32,350 bases of DNA from an uncultured Bizionia sp. (GTDB lineage Bacteria > Bacteroidota > Bacteroidia > Flavobacteriales > Flavobacteriaceae). This document shows, piece after piece, positions 1-7,381 of this stretch. A model generated the notes under the pieces. That model made no database searches, had not been told where the DNA came from, and saw only the letters and a list, made by a program, of their open reading frames with translations. The stretch is from positions 1 through 32,350 of the forward strand of contig CANMCF010000031.1 in NCBI GenBank assembly GCA_947496215.1, written 5' to 3'. The position numbers were made by a program, and so were the translations under genes. Numbering within the stretch: the stretch's first letter is position 1; every line of letters starts with the position of its first letter.

Positions 1-2
1 CT

Positions 3-41
3 TATGATGACGATTACAGAAGTATGTTGGCTAAAAATTAG
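3..41 (+). CDS. possible C-terminal tail of a gene cut by the window edge
   Basis: Thirteen codons run open from the left edge to a TAG stop and would encode ...YDDDYRSMLAKN. The frame is plausible for this AT-rich genome, and no other gene explains the sequence before the converging leftward gene that ends at 126. The stretch is too short to assign a family, and could be chance. Confidence 0.25.
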   Translation, partial: YDDDYRSMLAKN

Positions 42-73
42 TGTATTTTACTTGTTTTTAACCTCAGTTCTTT

Positions 74-87
74 GTTGCCAGTAGTAT
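74..87 (+). repeat. 14-base inverted repeat, left copy
   Basis: GTTGCCAGTAGTAT here matches the reverse complement of ATATTACTGGCAAC at 4049-4062 in 13 of 14 positions. The two copies point toward each other and bracket the three-gene exported operon (126-3995). The match is short, so chance is not excluded; the right copy touches the long direct repeat that begins at 4062. Confidence 0.35.
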
Positions 88-125
88 TTATTATCTTAAA
101 AAAAGAAATGATTGTAATAAAAGTT

Positions 126-740
126 TTAGTTAGGTTCATTAATTTTAATATATATGTATAGATTAATATTTTTTGGACGATTTTCATTAGCTACCTTGAT
201 ACCTTTTGATTTTGATGCATCAAAGTTTATTTTTGTTCCTCTATTATTAGCTCTGGCCCAACTGTTATGATCTCCTTGATCAAAACTCTGTGAAGAAAAA
301 GACCCTGTAACATAACTTTGTTGATTAGGGTTACTTCCTAAAAAACTACCAGTAATATTTCTTATAGCATCTTCTTGAAAACTACCTACTATTCTGCCTT
401 TATCAGTATCTCCATAATGATCGTTTTCATTTGTATCAATTCCTCTTATAAATACTCCATCTCCATTTGGTAATTTACCTTCAGGGATTACATTAGAATG
501 CCCAGTTGTATGTAATAGTTTGTATAAACCAGATTCAAAATCTATTTTTTTACCGTCAAGAAGCACCCAACCATCCCCATTTACCATTACGAATTGTTCA
601 GGGTTTAAAATAGAATATTTTACATCTCCAATAGTACCTGTATTTCTTTTATTGAAGTTTAAAACATTGAATTTTAACGTAGTAAAAGAAAGGGGAGCAA
701 AAGTGATTATAGAAATTATTATTAAAATATTTTTTTTCAT
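126..740 (-). CDS. exported protein with phage tail-collar-like fold (paralog 2)
   Basis: A 204-residue protein with an N-terminal hydrophobic signal (residues 1-20). Residues ~36-110 carry GDVKYSILNPEQF, NGDGWVLLDGK and LPNGDGVFIRGID. The C-terminus reads ENRPKNINLYIYIKI. This order (GDVK, NGDGW, a metal-site-like GVFIRG segment, RPKN...YIKI) is that of the tail-collar/microcystin-dependent-protein type domain found on phage tail fibres and on exported bacterial proteins. The middle (residues ~125-175) is Ser/Asn/Gly-rich and diverges from the neighbour. It is the last gene of a leftward operon, starting 11 bases after the stop of its paralog at 752-1303, so it is probably a tandem duplicate. 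The role is unknown; surface binding or assembly with the coiled-coil partner is only an inference. No terminator was recognised downstream. Confidence 0.85.
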   Translation of the reverse strand: MKKNILIIISIITFAPLSFTTLKFNVLNFNKRNTGTIGDVKYSILNPEQFVMVNGDGWVLLDGKKIDFESGLYKLLHTTGHSNVIPEGKLPNGDGVFIRGIDTNENDHYGDTDKGRIVGSFQEDAIRNITGSFLGSNPNQQSYVTGSFSSQSFDQGDHNSWARANNRGTKINFDASKSKGIKVANENRPKNINLYIYIKINEPN

Positions 741-751
741 GGTATAGTTAC

Positions 752-1303
752 TTAGTTTTTATATATTTTAATATAAATATATAATGCTATATTTTTCGGT
801 CTTGTCTCTACTGAACCTGTTGTTGCTGTATTACCTGTATTTATGCCTCCTTGGCTTTTTTGAACGTTTGCATTGCTATTTCCTTTGCCAGCTCTATGGT
901 CATAATTATCATTGTTGTAAACATGTGAATGACTTTTAAATGAATCATCCTGATAGGTTCCTACAATTCTGTTTTTTTCAATCTCTCCATAACTATCAGC
1001 TTCATCCGTATCAACGCCTCTTATAAATACTCCATCACCATTCGGTAATTTATCATCAGGAATTATATTAGAATGTCCAGTTTTATTCAATAGTTTGTAT
1101 AAATCAGATTTACTACTTAATTTTCTACCGTCAAGAAGTATCCATCCATCCCCATTGACCATTGCAAATTGCTCAGGATTTAAAATGGAATATTTGACAT
1201 CACCAAGCGCACCAGTATTCACTTTTTCTAATTCTTGTGCATTGCTAATTGTAGTTATTAATAGAGAAAATACGAGTATATAGAGGTTTTTTATGTTCGT
1301 CAT
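752..1303 (-). CDS. exported protein with phage tail-collar-like fold (paralog 1)
   Basis: A 183-residue protein if translation starts at MTNIKNLYIL, the start chosen because it gives a clean signal peptide ending ISNAQ and lies 10 bases after the stop of the upstream gene. An in-frame start at 1390 would overlap that gene by 77 bases and bury the signal. Conserved pieces in order are GDVKYSILNPEQF, NGDGWILLDGRK, LPNGDGVFIRGVD, RIVGTYQDDSFKSHSHVY and ETRPKNIALYIYIKI. The His-containing FKSHSH step is the usual collar-domain site for the distal tip; paralog 2 has RNITGS in its place. It sits in the middle of a three-gene exported operon. Domain recognition is firm, function is not: related domains bind sugars or other receptors on phage fibres, but here no phage genes surround it. 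Confidence 0.87.
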   Translation of the reverse strand: MTNIKNLYILVFSLLITTISNAQELEKVNTGALGDVKYSILNPEQFAMVNGDGWILLDGRKLSSKSDLYKLLNKTGHSNIIPDDKLPNGDGVFIRGVDTDEADSYGEIEKNRIVGTYQDDSFKSHSHVYNNDNYDHRAGKGNSNANVQKSQGGINTGNTATTGSVETRPKNIALYIYIKIYKN

Positions 1304-1313
1304 AATGATAGTT

Positions 1314-3995
1314 TTATTCAGTAAATATTGAATTGAAGTCTTTAACAAAATCGGTTTCTTTATTTTCGTTAATAAATGATTGAAAATCATATTCTATGAG
1401 TTTGTCTTTAATTTTTTCTTTAGCTTCAAGTAAAAAAAGGCTCCCTGAACTATAAATAACTTCGTTTGTTAAGCATGATTGTAAATCAATAGGCAGTATA
1501 AGCTTTTTATCATTACCATTAACTTTTAGTGTGCTTGAAACCCATAACGAATATCCTTTTGTTTCCTTTTGTTGATAAAAAGACCAATTATTTTTGAGTT
1601 TAGAACTCCAAATGCTTAGGCTTTCTGCATCTATTTCTTTGGAAATTGCTTCATCAAAAAACTTAATAAATTCATTACTAGAAACTTCATCTAATAAAAT
1701 GTTCTTATTAATTAAGAAAGTAGCAAGGTTTAATTGCATAACTTGATTATTTTTTATGGTCTTGAATGCTAATTCAGCTCTATTAGAGTTTGACTTACCT
1801 AAATCATTATTTAGATGTTGAAAAATCTTATTACCAGCCAATAAACTTTCTTGCATAAAACAAAGTTCAATCAACTTAAATATTCTTTTTAAATTATTAA
1901 ATTGAGTATTTGTCCTATCTATTAAAACTTGTTGAGGAATATCTTTTAAATCATTTTCTAACCAAATATCATAACTTTCCGTATTGTGATTTTTTTCTAA
2001 TAGAAAATATGGCATCACAGATAAGTATAATTCAACTAATTGTGCTAAGTCATTAGGATTAATTAAGTGTTTTAAAGATTCTTGATTGCTAATATTAATA
2101 TCGTTCGTATTATTGATTATATTCCAAATAGAGTTAGTTTTTATGGGTAAACAATTTAAACTTTTAGTAGCATTAGTAGTTCCGTAAATGGCATTAATGT
2201 ATGTGATAGCTGGTATAAATTGATCAATTTCCAAATCAGGGTTAATTCTATTCATTAAAATAAAATCAGCCGAAGAAAGGTTTATTGATTCAGTATTATC
2301 ATCAATACATTTAAGAATTTTAGGTAACCTATTAGGGAAGGACATTAATAAAAGGTTATAATCAACTAGTTTAATTTCTTTTTTTTGCAAACGCTTTTTA
2401 ATAGTTTCTATCATACTATATTCATCTGGTTGAAGAATAGCACAATCATTTGTTAATAACTGTATTAAAATATCAGTTTTAACTTCCAAACGTTTTATAT
2501 CATCATGTAATGATGCAAAGGATCTCATATTTTGAATATGAAACTCATACTGTCTTTCTAAAAGTGCATCTGTTTTTTCATTTAGAATATCAATTTTTTG
2601 ATTTATTTCAGATAATTTTTGTTTTATCTCAGCAAGTTCAGCCATGATTGCAGGATCTGGTTTCCCTTCTTGTCCATCACCAAATAAAGAAAAAGCTCCA
2701 TTTACTGCTGATAACATTCCCATCGGGTTAGAGGGATACGAAACTGCAAATTGTCCAACAACACTTAATGCACTTAAAACTTTATTAGCGTCTTTAGCAG
2801 TTTTTTCATCAAGTCCAAGGTTAGAGGCAAATTTTACAATTTCTCGCCCCATTGCCAAATCCCTATTAAACTCTTCCCAAGATTGGATGTTTTCAAGCTT
2901 ATCAATTTCTTCTTTTTGTTCTTGATTATTTTCAAATTTCACTAGCCCTTTTTTTAGCATCTCAATCTTACCCGAGGTACTTGCTTCTCCATATAAAACA
3001 GAGCCTAAAGCGTCAATTCTAACTCTGTTTGATAGAATTAAGTTTCTGTTTTCAGACTGAAGTGTTTGAAGTTTAGCTATTTTTATTGAATGTTCATCAA
3101 TTGTCAGTCCTTGATCATTTAGTTCATCTTTAAGCGTTTTTATTTTTTTAGAGTTTTCGGAAATCTTATCTTCATTTTTTTTAACTTTATTGTTTATGGC
3201 ATACATGTCTTCATTTACTTTTTCTTGCCATTTTAAAGTTGCATCCATAAAAGAATTCATTTTTTTATTGAGGTCGAATTCTAAAATTGCTAGATTTTTT
3301 TTAATTTCTTCTTGACTGTTTTTTAGCGAAATAATTTCACCATCTTTTTCAGAAAGTTTTTTGTGAATTTCTTCAATAGCTTTATCTCTTGTCAAGCCTT
3401 TATCAATAAGTATCGAAATATCATCGGTAACAGTAGATTTAAATGTTTCTAGATTTTCTCTACTTTCCAACAATCTATCAAAAATCATTTTATCAAATTG
3501 CTTTCCTAGCACAGGATAATGTTCTGGTTTTATTTCATTTTCAAAAAATAACGCTTTCACTTCATCTCTAAATTCATCAGAATCAATTTCTAAATCCTGA
3601 TTAGTTGCAATTACTCCTTTAGCAATGTTTTCCATATTATAATTGAAAGCTTCTAGGTTTTCTTTTGATTGTTGTTCTAGTGCAAAATCACCAAGTTCAA
3701 AAGCAATTTCTTTTACTAAATTAGGTCCTAAGGCAACACTTAAAAACGACATTGAATTTCTTCCAACATTGAGTCCTCGCTTTAAATAACCTCTTAATTC
3801 TTCTCTATCTCCGTATTCTTCATATCGTTTATTTATGTGCGCTGTTAATTTTTTTGAATATTTTTCTTTTATTTTCGTTCCATTATATTTTATAGAGGTT
3901 TTTGTTTTTACAGAAGTTGGAAGTACTTTTCTGCTGTCTTGTGCTATAATATCAAAAGAGTAAAGTAAGATGATGATTAAGTAAAATATTTTCAT
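1314..3995 (-). CDS. large exported coiled-coil protein of unknown function
   Basis: An 893-residue protein that I do not recognise. Residues 1-19 form a signal peptide (MKIFYLIIILLYSFDIIAQ). Residues ~180-330 are a long charged heptad-like helix region; ~404-438 are hydrophobic and Gly/Ser-containing (SALSVVGQFAVSY, GMLSAVNGAFSLFG). Residues ~447-515 form a second coiled coil, followed by a ~375-residue mixed C-terminal domain with few cysteines. Long helices on both sides of one hydrophobic segment resemble the layout of alpha-helical pore-forming toxins, but this is an inference from shape, not homology. It heads a leftward operon with two tail-collar-like proteins (gap of 10 bases). Base composition is very AT-rich (one 60-base line near 1801 counts about 23% GC), unlike the housekeeping genes to the right. 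A promoter candidate lies in the repeat at 4110-4140. Confidence 0.85.
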   Translation of the reverse strand: MKIFYLIIILLYSFDIIAQDSRKVLPTSVKTKTSIKYNGTKIKEKYSKKLTAHINKRYEEYGDREELRGYLKRGLNVGRNSMSFLSVALGPNLVKEIAFELGDFALEQQSKENLEAFNYNMENIAKGVIATNQDLEIDSDEFRDEVKALFFENEIKPEHYPVLGKQFDKMIFDRLLESRENLETFKSTVTDDISILIDKGLTRDKAIEEIHKKLSEKDGEIISLKNSQEEIKKNLAILEFDLNKKMNSFMDATLKWQEKVNEDMYAINNKVKKNEDKISENSKKIKTLKDELNDQGLTIDEHSIKIAKLQTLQSENRNLILSNRVRIDALGSVLYGEASTSGKIEMLKKGLVKFENNQEQKEEIDKLENIQSWEEFNRDLAMGREIVKFASNLGLDEKTAKDANKVLSALSVVGQFAVSYPSNPMGMLSAVNGAFSLFGDGQEGKPDPAIMAELAEIKQKLSEINQKIDILNEKTDALLERQYEFHIQNMRSFASLHDDIKRLEVKTDILIQLLTNDCAILQPDEYSMIETIKKRLQKKEIKLVDYNLLLMSFPNRLPKILKCIDDNTESINLSSADFILMNRINPDLEIDQFIPAITYINAIYGTTNATKSLNCLPIKTNSIWNIINNTNDINISNQESLKHLINPNDLAQLVELYLSVMPYFLLEKNHNTESYDIWLENDLKDIPQQVLIDRTNTQFNNLKRIFKLIELCFMQESLLAGNKIFQHLNNDLGKSNSNRAELAFKTIKNNQVMQLNLATFLINKNILLDEVSSNEFIKFFDEAISKEIDAESLSIWSSKLKNNWSFYQQKETKGYSLWVSSTLKVNGNDKKLILPIDLQSCLTNEVIYSSGSLFLLEAKEKIKDKLIEYDFQSFINENKETDFVKDFNSIFTE

Positions 3996-4048
3996 AAATA
4001 AATTTTCAATTATTAAAATTTGGTCAAAATATCAAATTAATATGTTTT

Positions 4049-4062
4049 ATATTACTGGCAAC
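4049..4062 (-). repeat. 14-base inverted repeat, right copy
   Basis: Partner of the copy at 74-87 (13 of 14 positions in inverted orientation). It lies 54 bases upstream of the coiled-coil gene and abuts the long direct repeat starting at 4062. Confidence 0.35.
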
Positions 4063-4173
4063 GTTAAGGAGATATGAATTTGTTTTAATATTTTATATCT
4101 ACAGTTAAACGAAGTTAGCTGTTATTTTTTTTAAAGTCAATACGTATAACTACGTATTTGTTGGGTGAGTTAT
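4062..4173. repeat. direct repeat copy A, ~110 bp
   Basis: The core 4084-4173 aligns without gaps to 6026-6115 with 5 mismatches in 90 bases. The similarity continues more weakly to the left, with a 2-base indel, to a shared CGTTAA. It contains no open frame. Both copies sit directly upstream of a leftward gene and bracket the foreign block. Accessory cassettes with non-coding repeats of this sort are known from integrons, but I do not see a full attC fold. One perfect GTTRRRY core (GTTGGGT at 4160) is present. Confidence 0.85.
4110..4140 (-). promoter_or_regulatory. candidate promoter inside repeat A
   Basis: On the minus strand TTG is followed after 20 bases by TAACTTCG, 7 of 8 matches to the Bacteroidota -7 element TAnnTTTG. 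It would drive the exported operon at 3995 with a leader of roughly 105 bases. The same arrangement is conserved in repeat B. Confidence 0.35.
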
Positions 4174-4386
4174 GAAGCCCTGAAAAAAAATTATAATATT
4201 GACACAAAGCGTTCCTGGAATTGGGCCGCAAACAGTAACTTATTTAATTCTAAAGGGGAGACTGCTTTTGACAATGCAAGAAAATTAGTATGTTATGCAG
4301 GAGTAGCTCCTTTTTCTCATCAATCAGGCACATCGATTAAAGGCAAAACGCACAGGTTTTCGAGCCCCAGACACATGAAAAAGCCT
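4174..4386 (+). pseudogene. remnant of an IS110-family transposase (C-terminal part)
   Basis: The frame reads FDNARKLVCYAGVAPF followed by HQSGTSIKGKTH. This is the conserved core of the IS116/IS110/IS902 C-terminal transposase domain (typically ARxFACYAGVAPFxxxSGTSIKGKT). Only about 70 codons remain: the N-terminal RuvC-like DEDD catalytic domain and the end of the C-terminal domain are missing, and the frame loses family similarity after KTHRF. The fragment begins exactly where direct repeat A ends. An apparent GTG start at 4165 lies inside the repeat and is probably not functional. It is therefore a decayed mobile-element scar rather than a gene. Confidence 0.75.
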
Positions 4387-4409
4387 TGAAGAATCATATT
4401 CTCAAGGCT
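4377..4409 (-). terminator. rho-independent terminator (second of two)
   Basis: On the minus strand AGCCTTGAGAAT pairs with ATTC and TCAAGGCT around an ATG loop with one bulged base, followed by TTTTT. It lies behind the terminator at 4432-4460, so the beta-helix gene has twin terminators. Confidence 0.6.
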
Positions 4410-4431
4410 CAATACTCGCTCACTTAACTGT

Positions 4432-4460
4432 AAAAAGCCCCACCGTTTCAGATGAGGCTT
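4432..4460 (-). terminator. rho-independent terminator of the beta-helix gene
   Basis: On the minus strand AAGCCTCA and TGGGGCTT form an 8-pair stem with one G-U pair, ending in TTTTT. It starts 24 bases after the stop codon at 4485. Confidence 0.75.
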
Positions 4461-4484
4461 CTATGCATTGAGCGTTCGGGGTAC

Positions 4485-5975
4485 TTAATCAGTCGGACTT
4501 TGAACGCCTGAGGTCCAGTCGGATGGATATTGATTGGTGGTGCTGTCAATGACATTTTTCACGATGTAGGTAGTGCCTGGTTCTCCGGGAAATGAATTTG
4601 CCAGTTCTGAACAGAAATTCTGACTCAGAACGCGCTCCGAGCCAGTTGGCTGAATCAGATGGGTGATGGGAGTATTCAAGGTTCTGACTTGTTCCCACCT
4701 TGATTGCTGATGATCCCAGGTGTCGAAGCCGAGCTGACAATCATCGGCCAAACAATTGAAATAGTTGATGTCGGTTGCGGCAGGCTTTTTAATACGTGGA
4801 TCAGGCGCCCATCCATATCCAGTTCCATATGCGGTTCCGTGGTCGGGAACTGTGCTGGGGTTGCCTTCTGCATCCAACACTTTTACGCCACGTGCCATGC
4901 AGTTGATGAAGGTGATGTTGGTTCCACAAGCGCTAAAACCCGCAGCCTGTCGGAATTGCGGTACGATTGCCGTAATGTTATTCACTTCGCAGTCCTTGAC
5001 TGTGACATTCGTGCCGGCCACCTCGATACCAGTGGCTTTGGCGCCCGTTTTCTGAGGCCCCAATCCATCGTGCACATCATGGGCACGAAAATTTGTGATC
5101 TGGACATTTTGCCCTGGCCACATCGACATGCCGTGGCAATCATCGCAGCAGCCGTGCATGTGGTGTGCAGAGCAGTGGTTGTAGGTTAAATTCTTGCAAT
5201 CGGTGACCATATATCCAATACACGTGTGTCCAAAATCTGATTTTACATTATTCGCAGAATAGGTTGTGAGTGATCTTGCAGTGCAGTGCTCGGTGGTGAT
5301 CCCTTCAGACTCGACGTAAGGAAATCCGCATGCTACACCATCGTTGTTCGTAAAATTCTCGACTGTGCATTGAGTCAGTGTTCCTTTTTTGGAGGCGATA
5401 ACCATGAATCCACCGGCCATCTTGGCTGTGACAGAAATGAAGGTTGCCGTGCACTGTTTGACGTGGTAGGAATTGCACATAAAGAGCGAGAATGCTGCAG
5501 GAAGTTGCTCATAGCCGCTGTAGATCAGTCCTTCAACCTTCATCCCAGTAATGGATAAGTTTTCAGTATTCACGGCCCAAATCCCAGAAAGGCCCATGGC
5601 GAATAGCGTTCCATTTTTGATGCTGACATTGGAACAGGTCTTTTCGAGATTTAATATCGCTACTCCATGGACCGTTGGCCTAGGGTTGGCTCCCTGTGAG
5701 ATTCCATTGCCTTTAAAATCAATTTCCACATCACTACACAGGATCACAATGGCCGCGATTGCTTCGGGTGTTGGATTCCATGAAATACAACTTTTTTCAA
5801 GGACATATTTTCCAGGTTGATCAATGATGTATCCAGAGGCGGGGATTTCCGTTATGGAGGTTTCTGTTCCAGTTTTTGTAAGGCTTTCCGGAGTGTTGGT
5901 AGCGAGTTGTTGCTTGATGCGTTCTACTTCCACTTCAGCTGCTTGTTTGACGATGACGCTTGTTTCGTTGTTCAT
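4485..5975 (-). CDS. cysteine-rich right-handed beta-helix protein, probably horizontally acquired
   Basis: A 496-residue protein with no signal peptide. After a charged N-terminal helix (residues ~5-30), residues ~40-430 repeat short beta-strand turns of the kind NVSIKNGT, NLSITGMKVEG, GTLTQCTVENF, NLTYNHCSAHH, NVQITNF, NVTVKDCEVNN and NITFINCMARG. These are the rungs of a pectin-lyase-like/NosD-type parallel beta-helix. About 21 cysteines are present, many at the same rung position (xxCxA), and HHMHGCCDDCH at residues 271-281 could bind metal. No polysaccharide-lyase catalytic set is evident. Base composition (47-60% GC in 60-base lines counted near 4501 and 4801) is far above the flanks. 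The gene sits between two direct repeats next to a transposase remnant and carries twin terminators. The function is unknown; a structural or polysaccharide-binding role is possible. Confidence 0.88.
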   Translation of the reverse strand: MNNETSVIVKQAAEVEVERIKQQLATNTPESLTKTGTETSITEIPASGYIIDQPGKYVLEKSCISWNPTPEAIAAIVILCSDVEIDFKGNGISQGANPRPTVHGVAILNLEKTCSNVSIKNGTLFAMGLSGIWAVNTENLSITGMKVEGLIYSGYEQLPAAFSLFMCNSYHVKQCTATFISVTAKMAGGFMVIASKKGTLTQCTVENFTNNDGVACGFPYVESEGITTEHCTARSLTTYSANNVKSDFGHTCIGYMVTDCKNLTYNHCSAHHMHGCCDDCHGMSMWPGQNVQITNFRAHDVHDGLGPQKTGAKATGIEVAGTNVTVKDCEVNNITAIVPQFRQAAGFSACGTNITFINCMARGVKVLDAEGNPSTVPDHGTAYGTGYGWAPDPRIKKPAATDINYFNCLADDCQLGFDTWDHQQSRWEQVRTLNTPITHLIQPTGSERVLSQNFCSELANSFPGEPGTTYIVKNVIDSTTNQYPSDWTSGVQSPTD

Positions 5976-6005
5976 GATTTTGAGTGATTAGATGGGGATT
6001 CTTCC

Positions 6006-6115
6006 CGTTAATAATATGAAATCGGTTTAATGTTTTATATCAACAGTTAAACGAAGTTAGCGGTTATTTTTTTGAAAGTCAATACGTATAACTACGTGTT
6101 TGTTGGGTGAGTTAT
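6006..6115. repeat. direct repeat copy B, ~110 bp
   Basis: Second copy of the repeat at 4062-4173; the core is 6026-6115. It ends 31 bases upstream of the beta-helix start codon, so that gene's promoter must overlap or lie inside the repeat. Confidence 0.85.
6052..6082 (-). promoter_or_regulatory. candidate promoter inside repeat B
   Basis: Minus-strand TTG, 20 bases, TAACTTCG, identical in both key elements to the candidate in repeat A. It would give the beta-helix gene a leader of about 70 bases. Confidence 0.35.
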
Positions 6116-6381
6116 TCTGTTGGTTTGAAAGAGAAGAGTGTTTTCGAATTAGCTCGATAAAGCCTGTTTTTTATCAATGGAATTTCCGGTGACTCTATAT
6201 GATGGTCAAGAAGAGTGTTTGAAAATCTAAGGTTTTCATCAAATTAAAAATAAAGGATTATTCTGCGCGATACCTGAGTATGTTCCGCATTGAGGAGTTT
6301 ATGAATACTATTGTGATAGATCTCTGGTTTAGATCATTGTCCAGGCTCTGAATAAACTGAAATTAGAAAAGAAAAACGATC

Positions 6382-7131
6382 TTAATCGCTACCCAATACA
6401 TCCAACTCCGAGAAGTTGATGGTACCTCCACCTGCAGTATTTCCTCCGTTTGGAACTACTAGCCTTATTTCGTCCGCATAGATGTCGGGGATGTCTATGA
6501 AGTTGTCTCCTGTTGAAGAAGTCGATAGGGCAGAAGAGGAATATATCAAGTTTCCACATCTATACAACCTAACCAACACATTTACAATCCTATTGGTACA
6601 ACAGTCATTACGCCCGTCTAGAATTAACCCAGAGATGTAATAAGAGGTTGGTAGACTCATTCCAAAACCCCAATCTCCAGCAGGGGATCCACTTTTGGAT
6701 ACGTGAAAACTGGCCGCTCCCGTATTGTCCACATTATCGAACAGAGAACTGAATGGACCATAACTGTTATTGCTGTTTATGGTGGAAATGGTTATGTTGG
6801 AAAAACCAATTTCATCCCTTATCAATCTTGTGTAGGATCTACTGTCCGCATAATTGAGACGTCTCCATTTGGTCCCATCGAAAAGATATATGCCTGGTCC
6901 CAAGTTGCAATTGGATTGCAAGTTATAGATCATTAGACCCTCGGCAGGGTTGGGAACAGTAGTGATGTCCGTAGCACTTAGAAGACTAACACGTGGCAAA
7001 AGAAAACCACTGTTGGAAGAATCCAGTTCCAAAAGTGCTGAATTGTCAGGATCGGTGGTTCCTATTCCCACTTGTGAAAATATACTGATGGAATGCAGTG
7101 TCAATATGAAGAATAGAATCGTTTTGTGCAT
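6382..7131 (-). CDS. exported protein with C-terminal galactose-binding-like domain
   Basis: A 249-residue protein with a signal peptide (residues 1-20, ending IFSQ). It is followed by VGIGTTDPDNSALLELDSS and GFLLPRV, a start common in Bacteroidota surface proteins. Residues ~60-92 (PAEGLMIYNL, IYLFDGTKWRRL) belong to the same module. Residues ~125-247 look like an F5/8 type C (discoidin) jelly roll: an N-terminal LFDN, a central YISGLILDGRNDCCTNRI, and a final EIRLVV...INFSELDVLG. Such domains bind sugars or other surface ligands. The protein has no T9SS sorting domain and no enzyme domain. The pair CC at 177-178 and C192 may form disulfides. It stands alone, with 250 non-coding bases upstream and no clear terminator. 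Confidence in the domain call is moderate. Confidence 0.8.
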   Translation of the reverse strand: MHKTILFFILTLHSISIFSQVGIGTTDPDNSALLELDSSNSGFLLPRVSLLSATDITTVPNPAEGLMIYNLQSNCNLGPGIYLFDGTKWRRLNYADSRSYTRLIRDEIGFSNITISTINSNNSYGPFSSLFDNVDNTGAASFHVSKSGSPAGDWGFGMSLPTSYYISGLILDGRNDCCTNRIVNVLVRLYRCGNLIYSSSALSTSSTGDNFIDIPDIYADEIRLVVPNGGNTAGGGTINFSELDVLGSD

Positions 7132-7381
7132 GAGGGTTTTTTATTCAAAAATAAAAAAAAACGATTTTTTCAATTGCTGATTGAACTGGTTTGTTTGGTT
7201 TTTCGTTAAAACGATTGGTTTTTTGGTTGAAAAAAATATGTCTAAATGTAATTAATTGATTTTCAGCAAGAATGATATTTTGTAAAGAAAGCATTGACGA
7301 AGTCCGTTTTCAACAATGTTCGAAGAAATCTTGAGTTGCTATGTTTAATTTCTTTAAAATCAGCAAGAAAGAGGGGGTGTC

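Larger units (their letters stand above)
5976..6381. other. non-coding stretch with repeat B
   Basis: Positions 5976-6005 are the leader of the beta-helix gene and 6006-6115 are repeat B. From 6116 to 6381 I see no convincing gene, terminator or RNA. The short open stretches do not resemble a known protein, so it may be decayed sequence. Confidence 0.6.

Noticed and set aside
4062-4173. Repeat A as a true integron attC site
   Set aside because: Only one clean GTTRRRY core is seen and no matching RYYYAAC partner at the right spacing, so I call it only a repeat.
4380-4430. Shifted frame continuing the IS110 remnant (ending KNHILKAQYSLT)
   Set aside because: It reads through the terminator hairpin and has no transposase likeness, so it is probably chance.
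4704-5189. Rightward 161-codon frame opposite the beta-helix gene
   Set aside because: It is a shadow of the GC-rich gene on the other strand; the leftward frame has clear beta-helix rungs.
6116-6381. Possible decayed gene with a short frame YSARYLSMFRIEEFMN
   Set aside because: About 30 codons only, no recognised family and no conserved motif.
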